Source: Burkholderiales bacterium (GTDB taxonomy: Bacteria; Pseudomonadota; Gammaproteobacteria; Burkholderiales; Burkholderiaceae_E). From it: DNA of 38,499 nucleotides. Below are positions 32,904 to 38,499 of the stretch, one piece after another. The notes beneath the pieces were generated by a model that was not told where the DNA came from, made no database searches, and saw nothing but the letters and a program-made list of their open reading frames with translations. Positions within the stretch are counted from its first letter, which is position 1, and every line of letters starts with the position of its first letter. Location: assembly GCA_947487165.1 (NCBI GenBank), contig CANKWX010000038.1, forward strand, positions 1-38,499, written 5' to 3'. A program made the position numbers and the translations under genes.

Positions 32904-34704
32904 CCATTTTCAGCCAGTCTTCGCGCAGGGCGTTCGGCCCGTCTGTGGGCGCAAGGCTCGCTTCGCTGGCGGCGGGCGCATCGAGCCTGACCTCAAAGCG
33001 CATCAGCTCGTCGCGCCGAAAGGCATGCAGCACGACTGTCTCACCGGGCTTGCGGCGCGCCAGCATCCCCTTGAGCGCTTTCTCATCGACCCGCAGGCCA
33101 TCGCAGGCAACCAGCAGATCGCCTGCCGACAGTCCTGATCGCTGTGCCGCGCCGCCACTGTAGGCGCTTGCAATCGCCAGATCGCCCGATCGCGTCGCAA
33201 GACGCACGCCCAGCGAGGGCGAGGTGTCCGGCGCTGCCAGCTTGAGCGTTACCCCCAGAGGCGCCAGCAACTTTGCCAGCGGCAGCTCGTCGGTGCCCTC
33301 GACCCATCGATTCAGGGCTGCGCCCAGCGACACGCCGGTGGCCTCGCGCAGCACCGACGCAAACCCGTCTTCGGCCAGGCCGCTTTGCGCAGCCCCGGGG
33401 CCGCCCTGCGACGAATAAAAACCAACGCCATGGCGCTGCCAGAGCAGTCGCATCGCATCATCGAGACTCGCCTGGCCCCTGCTTCGAGCCCGCACTGCGA
33501 GGTCGATGGCGAGCGCCACCAGCGCCCCTTTGGCGTAATAGCTCACCACCGAGTTCGGTGAGTTTTCATCCTGACGGTAGTACTTGACCCAGGCATCGAA
33601 GCTCGAATCGGCGACACTCTGAACCTGTCTGCCCGGGCCACGCAGCACGCCCGAGATGGTCCTGGCGAGCAGCGTCAGATAGTCGTTCTGGCTGATCAGA
33701 CCGCTGCGAACCAGCATCAGGTCATCGTAGTAGGAGGTGAAGCCCTCGAAGATCCAGAGCAGCCGTGTATAGACCTCCTGATCGAGGTCATAGCGAACGA
33801 AGGCCGCCGGTTTGATCCGTTTGACGTGCCAGGCATGGAAGTACTCATGGCTCGCCAGTCCGAGAAAACTGCGATATCCCTCGCTCTGACTGCGCATGCC
33901 CGCAAAGGGCAAATCGCTGCGCCCGCACAGCAAGGCGGTGCTGTCGCGGTGCTCGAGTCCGCCGTATCCCTCGCCAACCGCGGTGGTCAGAAACAGATAA
34001 CGATTAAAAGGTGCCCGCTGCGTGGTCGGCTCGAAAAGTGCTGCCTGAGCGGCACACAGCGGTGCGAGATCCCGCGTCAGTCGAGTCAGGTCGACGTCGC
34101 TTCGACCGGTGACCGCGATCTCGTGCTCGGCGCCACCGGCCTCAAACGAAGCAATCGCAAAGCGACCCATCTCGATCGGATGATCGATCAGCGCGTCATA
34201 GTCGGCGGCCCGATAGCGCCCGAACCCGTGTCGTTTTGCGCCGTCCTCGGGCAGGGTGGTGGCCACTTGCCAGTCGCGCCCGATCGGCGCGGGTGGTGCA
34301 AGCAGATCGACCGTGCAAGGCCGCGATTCCTGGCCGATCACCCGCAGGCAAACGCTCGACGCATTCAGAAAACCGTGTGTGGCATCCAGATGGGCCGCCC
34401 GGACTGACAGATCCCAGGCATAGACGGTGTACTCGACCACCAGGGGTTCAGAGACTGCCTCGGCAAGCCAGGTGTGCTTGTCGATTTTGCTGATCCGCAC
34501 TGGTCGCGTGCCGCATCGCGCCGAGATCGAGACGATATGACGCGCAAACTCGCGAATCATGTAGCTGCCCGGAATCCATGCCGGCAGCGCCAGGCGCTGC
34601 CCATTGGCGTCGGGTTCCCTGACGCTCAGGGTGACCTCGAACAAATGGGCATGCGGATCGGCGGCGGCGATCCGGTAGGCGATCGCCTCGCCTTCAGCCG
34701 CCAT
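32854..34704 (-). CDS. Peptidase M61 family (glycyl-aminopeptidase-like) with PDZ domain
   Basis: This 616-residue protein has the M61 layout: an N-terminal beta domain ([18 protein letters not shown]), the thermolysin-like catalytic domain with zinc motif [15 protein letters not shown] and the downstream Glu in [14 protein letters not shown], and a C-terminal PDZ domain ([32 protein letters not shown]). No signal peptide is visible, so it is probably cytosolic. The start at 34704 has AGGAAA upstream, drawn from the acuI stop codon region (TAGGAAAATG). It is the last gene of the paaI-paaK-acuI operon. The basic Arg/Ala tail is encoded opposite the end of trpC. A role in CoA-aromatic metabolism is not evident. 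Confidence 0.92.
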   Translation of the reverse strand: MAAEGEAIAYRIAAADPHAHLFEVTLSVREPDANGQRLALPAWIPGSYMIREFARHIVSISARCGTRPVRISKIDKHTWLAEAVSEPLVVEYTVYAWDLSVRAAHLDATHGFLNASSVCLRVIGQESRPCTVDLLAPPAPIGRDWQVATTLPEDGAKRHGFGRYRAADYDALIDHPIEMGRFAIASFEAGGAEHEIAVTGRSDVDLTRLTRDLAPLCAAQAALFEPTTQRAPFNRYLFLTTAVGEGYGGLEHRDSTALLCGRSDLPFAGMRSQSEGYRSFLGLASHEYFHAWHVKRIKPAAFVRYDLDQEVYTRLLWIFEGFTSYYDDLMLVRSGLISQNDYLTLLARTISGVLRGPGRQVQSVADSSFDAWVKYYRQDENSPNSVVSYYAKGALVALAIDLAVRARSRGQASLDDAMRLLWQRHGVGFYSSQGGPGAAQSGLAEDGFASVLREATGVSLGAALNRWVEGTDELPLAKLLAPLGVTLKLAAPDTSPSLGVRLATRSGDLAIASAYSGGAAQRSGLSAGDLLVACDGLRVDEKALKGMLARRKPGETVVLHAFRRDELMRFEVRLDAPAASEASLAPTDGPNALREDWLKMVSRKARAAPRPARTRA

Positions 34705-34708
34705 TTTC

Positions 34709-35713
34709 CTAGCGCGCGACATCCACCACCAGTCTTCCGCGGACTTCGCCCGCCAGAATCTTCGGCGCCTGCGCGATCGCATCGGCCAGACCGATCTCGG
34801 TGGTCATCGAATCGAGCTTCGACAGGTCGAGATCACGCGCCAGACGCTCCCAGGCCACGCGGCGCTCGGCCTGCGGGCACATCACCGAATCGATGCCGAT
34901 CAGGCGCACGCCGCGCAGGATGAAGGGCGCCACGCTCGACGGGAAATCCATGCCCTGAGCCAGTCCGCAGGCAGCGACCACGCCACGGTAGCGCGACTGC
35001 GCGCAGGCATTGGCCAGCGTGTGCGAGCCGACCGCATCCACTACCCCTGCCCAGCGCTCTTTTTGCAGCGGCTTACCCGGTGCCGACAGGGTCGCCCGGT
35101 CGATGATGTCGCTCGCACCCAGTGCCTTGAGATAGTCGGCTTCGGACGCGCGCCCGGTCGAGGCAACCACCTTGTATCCCAGACCCGACAGCAGCGCGAT
35201 GGCCACGCTGCCCACACCGCCGGCTGCACCGGTCACCAGCACTTCGCCATCGCCCGGCTTGACGCCTTGCGACTCCAGCGCCATCACGCAAAGCATCGCG
35301 GTATAGCCGGCCGTCCCGATTGCCATTGCTTGTCGCGTCGACAGTGCCTTGGGCAGCGGCACCAGCCACTGTCCCTTCAGACGCGCCTTGCCGCCCAGGC
35401 AGCCCCAGTGGCTTTCACCGACGCCCCAGCCGTTGAGCACCACGCGATCACCCGCGGAAATCCCGGCAAAACCGCTCGATTCAACCGTGCCTGCGCCATC
35501 AATCCCCGGCACCATCGGCCACTTTCGGACCACCGGCGAGCGGTTGGCGATCGCCAGACCGTCTTTGTAGTTGATCGTCGAATGGGCAATTTGCACGACG
35601 ACATCGCCATCGCCTGCATGGGTTTCAAGGTCCTGATCGCTCAGGTCCTTGATCGAGGCGCTGAAGGCGTCGCCGTTTTTTTCGAGCAGGATTGCCCTGA
35701 AGCTTGAAGTCAT
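34709..35713 (-). CDS. acuI: Acrylyl-CoA reductase AcuI/YhdH-type MDR
   Basis: This 334-residue zinc-free medium-chain reductase has the YhdH/AcuI pattern: [11 protein letters not shown], the [13 protein letters not shown] strand, [35 protein letters not shown], the NADPH fold [16 protein letters not shown], and [24 protein letters not shown]. It reduces acryloyl-CoA (or related enoyl-CoA/quinones) with NADPH. Its ATG overlaps the paaK stop by four bases, and its stop is four bases from the M61 start. Confidence 0.93.
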   Translation of the reverse strand: MTSSFRAILLEKNGDAFSASIKDLSDQDLETHAGDGDVVVQIAHSTINYKDGLAIANRSPVVRKWPMVPGIDGAGTVESSGFAGISAGDRVVLNGWGVGESHWGCLGGKARLKGQWLVPLPKALSTRQAMAIGTAGYTAMLCVMALESQGVKPGDGEVLVTGAAGGVGSVAIALLSGLGYKVVASTGRASEADYLKALGASDIIDRATLSAPGKPLQKERWAGVVDAVGSHTLANACAQSRYRGVVAACGLAQGMDFPSSVAPFILRGVRLIGIDSVMCPQAERRVAWERLARDLDLSKLDSMTTEIGLADAIAQAPKILAGEVRGRLVVDVAR

Positions 35714-36999
35714 TGTTTTCTCCGGTCGATAACTCGTTTTGCTTTGCCCACCGAACGCTCGATCGCGCCGGTCGGTTCAATCTTCACCCTGCAGCTCACA
35801 CCGATCAGGGCTTTGATGTCGTGTTCAAGTGATGATTGCTCGCCTGCCGCATCGGCGCTGCCCACCTGCGGCTTGAGCTCCACCCGCACGGTGAGCGCAT
35901 CGAGCGGCCCGTCCTTCTCCAGTTCGCAGACGTAATGAGGCGCGAGCATCTCACGCTTGAGGATCAGTTCTTCAATTTGCGAAGGAAACACATTGACCCC
36001 GCGGATGATCATCATGTCGTCCGATCTGCCAGTGATTTTTTGCATTCGGCGCATGGTTCGCGCTGTGCCGGGCAGCAGGCGGGTCAAATCGCGCGTCCGG
36101 TAGCGGATGATCGGCAGCGCTTCCTTGGTCAGCGAAGTAAACACCAGTTCACCGGGCTCGCCGTCGGGCACCACCGCGCCGGTCACAGGGTCGATGATTT
36201 CAGGAAAGAAGTGATCCTCCCAGATCGTCGGGCCATCCTTGGTCTCGACGCATTCGCTGGCAACACCCGGTCCCATCACTTCCGACAGCCCATAGATGTC
36301 GACCGCGTCGATCCCCATTCGGGCCTCGATTTCCCGACGCATCTCATTCGTCCAGGGCTCTGCGCCAAAGATGCCCAAGCGCAGACTCGACTGCGCCGGG
36401 TCCATGCCCTGACGCTCGAACTCATCGGCGATGGCCAGCATGTAGCTCGGCGTCACCATGATGATGTCGGGTCGAAAATCATCGATCAGTTGCACTTGCC
36501 GCTCGGTCTGTCCGCCACCGAAGGGCACGACCGTCAGGCCCAGTCGCTCGGCGCCATAGTGAGCACCCAGGCCGCCTGTAAACAGCCCATAGCCGTAGCT
36601 CACATGCACCAGATCGCCACGGCGTGCGCCTGCTGCGCGAATCGATCGCGCCACGAGATTCGCCCAGTTGTCGATATCGCGCGCGGTGTAGCCCACCACG
36701 GTCGGTTTGCCGGTCGTGCCGCTTGAGGCATGAATCCGAACGACTTGCTCACGCGGCACCGCGAACATGCCGAAGGGATAGTTCGCCCTGAGTTCTGCTT
36801 TGGTCGTAAACGGGAAACGGCTCAGATCGTCAAGGCTGTGCAAGTCGCGCGGATGAACCCCCGCTGCCTCGAAGGCCTGACGATAGTGCGGGACATTGGT
36901 GTAGGCATGCTCAAGCGTCGCGCGCAGCCGCCCAAGCTGCAATGCGCGCAGTTCATCGACGCTGGCGGTCTCGATCGGGTCAAGTTTCAAATCGCTCAC
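35710..36999 (-). CDS. paaK: Phenylacetate-CoA ligase
   Basis: This 429-residue adenylate-forming enzyme has the P-loop [64 protein letters not shown] and [20 protein letters not shown], all typical of PaaK. It activates phenylacetate to phenylacetyl-CoA. I prefer the GTG at 36999, which has GAGGA upstream and lies 10 nt after the paaI stop; the ATG at 37032 would overlap paaI by 23 nt and lacks a ribosome site. No paaABCDE or ring-cleavage genes are in the window. Confidence 0.94.
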   Translation of the reverse strand: MSDLKLDPIETASVDELRALQLGRLRATLEHAYTNVPHYRQAFEAAGVHPRDLHSLDDLSRFPFTTKAELRANYPFGMFAVPREQVVRIHASSGTTGKPTVVGYTARDIDNWANLVARSIRAAGARRGDLVHVSYGYGLFTGGLGAHYGAERLGLTVVPFGGGQTERQVQLIDDFRPDIIMVTPSYMLAIADEFERQGMDPAQSSLRLGIFGAEPWTNEMRREIEARMGIDAVDIYGLSEVMGPGVASECVETKDGPTIWEDHFFPEIIDPVTGAVVPDGEPGELVFTSLTKEALPIIRYRTRDLTRLLPGTARTMRRMQKITGRSDDMMIIRGVNVFPSQIEELILKREMLAPHYVCELEKDGPLDALTVRVELKPQVGSADAAGEQSSLEHDIKALIGVSCRVKIEPTGAIERSVGKAKRVIDRRKQ

Positions 37000-37009
37000 G
37001 CTGTCGTCC

Positions 37010-37534
37010 TCATGACTGGTGCCGGGGGTCATCAGCCGATGTGCCCTGTTCGATTGCTGGGGTCGAGCCTGTGTCTTCTACGAGAAATCCCTTGATGGTC
37101 GCGCTGCGGCCGCGAAAAAGTGCAATCAGCGCACCGTTCTGATCGGTGACTCGCACATCATAAAAACCGCTTCGACCTTCACGGTGCTGCTCAGTTGCCT
37201 GAGCGGTTAGTACATCGCCTACCTTGGCAGGCGCCACGAAATGGATTTCCGCTCCGGCAGCCACCGCACGCTGGTTGTGACTGTTGCAGGCGAATGCAAA
37301 CGCGCTGTCTGCAAGAAGAAACATGAAACCGCCGTGGCACATGCCGTGACCGTTCGCCATGTCCGCGCGAACTGTCATCGATAACGCGGCAAAACCGGGG
37401 CCGATGTCAGACAGGCTCATGCCGAGCGCCTGAGATGCCTTGTCGTCATCCCACATGCGGCGTGCAGCCAGTTGAGCGATCCGGAGGGACTCCGACTCGG
37501 GTCCCGAATGCGTTTGTGACATCAGATCTGCCAT
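37010..37534 (-). CDS. paaI: PaaI-type hydroxyphenylacetyl-CoA thioesterase
   Basis: This 174-residue hotdog-fold protein carries the PaaI motif ANGHGMCHGGFMFLLADSAFAFACNSH with the catalytic Asp, and EIHFVAPAKVGDVLTAQATE, RSGFYDVRVTDQNGALIALFRGRS. It hydrolyses phenylacetyl-CoA-type thioesters that cannot proceed, as a rescue enzyme of phenylacetate breakdown. ATGs at 37534 and 37522 are both possible starts. It leads the minus-strand operon paaI-paaK-acuI-M61 and diverges from the rRNA operon. Confidence 0.93.
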   Translation of the reverse strand: MADLMSQTHSGPESESLRIAQLAARRMWDDDKASQALGMSLSDIGPGFAALSMTVRADMANGHGMCHGGFMFLLADSAFAFACNSHNQRAVAAGAEIHFVAPAKVGDVLTAQATEQHREGRSGFYDVRVTDQNGALIALFRGRSATIKGFLVEDTGSTPAIEQGTSADDPRHQS

Positions 37535-37753
37535 CGCTCTATGACTGCGTCTTTAGCGCACGCCCGAGGCAGGCGCGCCATCGCTGAATTCTAGCGGCAT
37601 GCACCCTGCTTCAAGATTGCGCAGCGTGGGTCCCAACCCGCGATATGAGCAAAGCCGGTCATAAAACGCCAGAAAGCCCGACAAAAGCAGCCCTTGCCGG
37701 CGCCTGCCACGGCGCTGCACAGGGCGCTGACTCAAGAAATTTCACCGCCCGAC
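37535..37753. other. Divergent spacer between paaI and the rRNA promoter
   Basis: No coding region is seen in these 219 bases. They should include the paaI operon promoter on the minus strand and an upstream activating region for the rRNA promoter; the AT-rich AAGAAATTTCA just before the -35 could act as a partial UP element. No clear paaI promoter was identified. Confidence 0.4.
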
Positions 37754-37782
37754 TTGCACGCCCTGAAACACGCTGCTATAGT
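37754..37782 (+). promoter_or_regulatory. rRNA operon promoter
   Basis: TTGCAC (37754-37759), a 17-nt spacer and TATAGT (37777-37782) are an excellent sigma-70 promoter, followed by a GC-rich discriminator (CGAGGGC) typical of stringently controlled rRNA promoters. Transcription would begin near 37789, about 370 nt before 16S. Confidence 0.85.
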
Positions 37783-38161
37783 CGAGGGCTTCGCTGCTTG
37801 AAATGCCTCGCGAAATTGATCAGTGACTGATCGTTGATGCAGGCAAAAAAAGAAGCAAAGTTGTCACAGACCTCCAGCCAAACCGGAAGCCGAGTTGACA
37901 AGTTGAAAAGGAAGCGTAATAATTCCGCTTCTGTGCTGATCGAAAGACAGCGTGCTCTTTAAAAACTAAACAGCCGATAAGCGTGGGCGTTTGGGCGGAA
38001 ACGCCAACACTACGAAGCAAGCAGAAAAGCGCAAGCCCGACTGCAAGCCAAGTGGAAAACATCAAACGCTCATGCGAATGATCAGAGTAGCCGTAATTTA
38101 TTACGGTCATTACGATCAATTCCATTGAGCAGCGACTTATTTAGGTAAGTTGCCAACGATT
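37783..38161 (+). other. rRNA operon leader with hairpins
   Basis: The leader between promoter and 16S carries a near-perfect palindrome GATCAGT-g-ACTGATC (37818-37832), a boxA (separate entry), a hairpin GGCGTTT/AAACGCC (37986-37992 with 37999-38005, 6-nt loop) and CCGTAAT/ATTACGG (38091-38106). The last, close to the mature 5' end, and flanking pairing with sequence beyond the 3' end could guide RNase III processing, but the 3' side is outside the window. I see no protein-coding gene here. Confidence 0.7.
37953..37962 (+). promoter_or_regulatory. boxA antitermination element
   Basis: TGCTCTTTAA matches the bacterial rRNA boxA that binds NusB-S10 to allow antitermination. A short CTGT/ACAG stem (37931-37934 with 37947-37950) just upstream could act as boxB. 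Confidence 0.85.

Positions 38162-38499
<338 letters not shown>

Noticed and set aside
37599-37612. CTAGCGGCATGC shared with the 16S 5' region (near 38198), possibly a duplicated rRNA fragment
   Set aside because: Only 12 bases match and the flanks diverge at once; most likely chance.
37820-38125. 101-codon minus-strand frame in the rRNA leader
   Set aside because: It overlaps boxA and the leader hairpins; the translation has no homology I recognise and no ribosome site.

Overview
The window is GC-rich, densely packed chromosomal DNA from a betaproteobacterium, most likely order Burkholderiales. The evidence is the betaproteobacterial-type 16S rRNA 5' end at the right edge, the rpe-gph-trpE and trpGDC gene order, a ubiquinone-type hydroxylase next to dsbC, and two tripartite-tricarboxylate (Bug-family) binding proteins. 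No insertion sequence, prophage or CRISPR array was seen.

Layout. 1-3851 (minus): a periplasmic amino-acid-type binding protein whose stop overlaps the GTG start of a very large hybrid sensor kinase that runs off the left edge. 4090-5411 (plus): pirin, then a Tat-exported HiPIP with a strong intrinsic terminator. 5452-8375: an SDR, a family 2 glycosyltransferase and an apparently exported formylglycine-generating-enzyme homologue. 8451-11021: a thiolase-fold protein without the nucleophilic Cys, translationally coupled to a DUF35 zinc-ribbon/OB protein, and a divergent HSD10-like SDR; together these look like a CoA-thioester catabolic module. 11109-14116 (minus): a complete tctCBA uptake system. 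14445-18402 (plus): an ammonium channel, then overlapping pxpB-pxpC-pxpA (5-oxoprolinase).

18389-19967 (minus) is a hipBA-type toxin-antitoxin cassette whose hipA has an in-frame TAG at codon 9. A palindrome-rich divergent region separates it from a second Bug protein coupled to a TauD-type dioxygenase. 22259-22334 is tRNA-Phe with a recognisable promoter. 22465-24556 holds a UbiH-family hydroxylase and dsbC, followed by mltA, a 26-codon membrane microprotein overlapping the mltA start, and apaG (TTG start). 26473-32903 carries rpe-gph-trpE and trpGDC, separated by an opposite-strand CAP-domain lipoprotein.

32854-37534 (minus) is a tight operon paaI-paaK-acuI-M61 peptidase. From 37754 onward lies an rRNA operon: a near-consensus promoter, a leader with boxA and hairpins, and the first ~338 nt of 16S rRNA.

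Main themes are carboxylate/CoA-thioester uptake and catabolism, nitrogen acquisition, tryptophan synthesis and envelope functions. No single unmistakably new system is visible. The best leads are the amber-interrupted HipA cassette, the coupled binding-protein/sensor-kinase pair, the exported FGE homologue, the microprotein, and the CAP lipoprotein inserted in the trp cluster.
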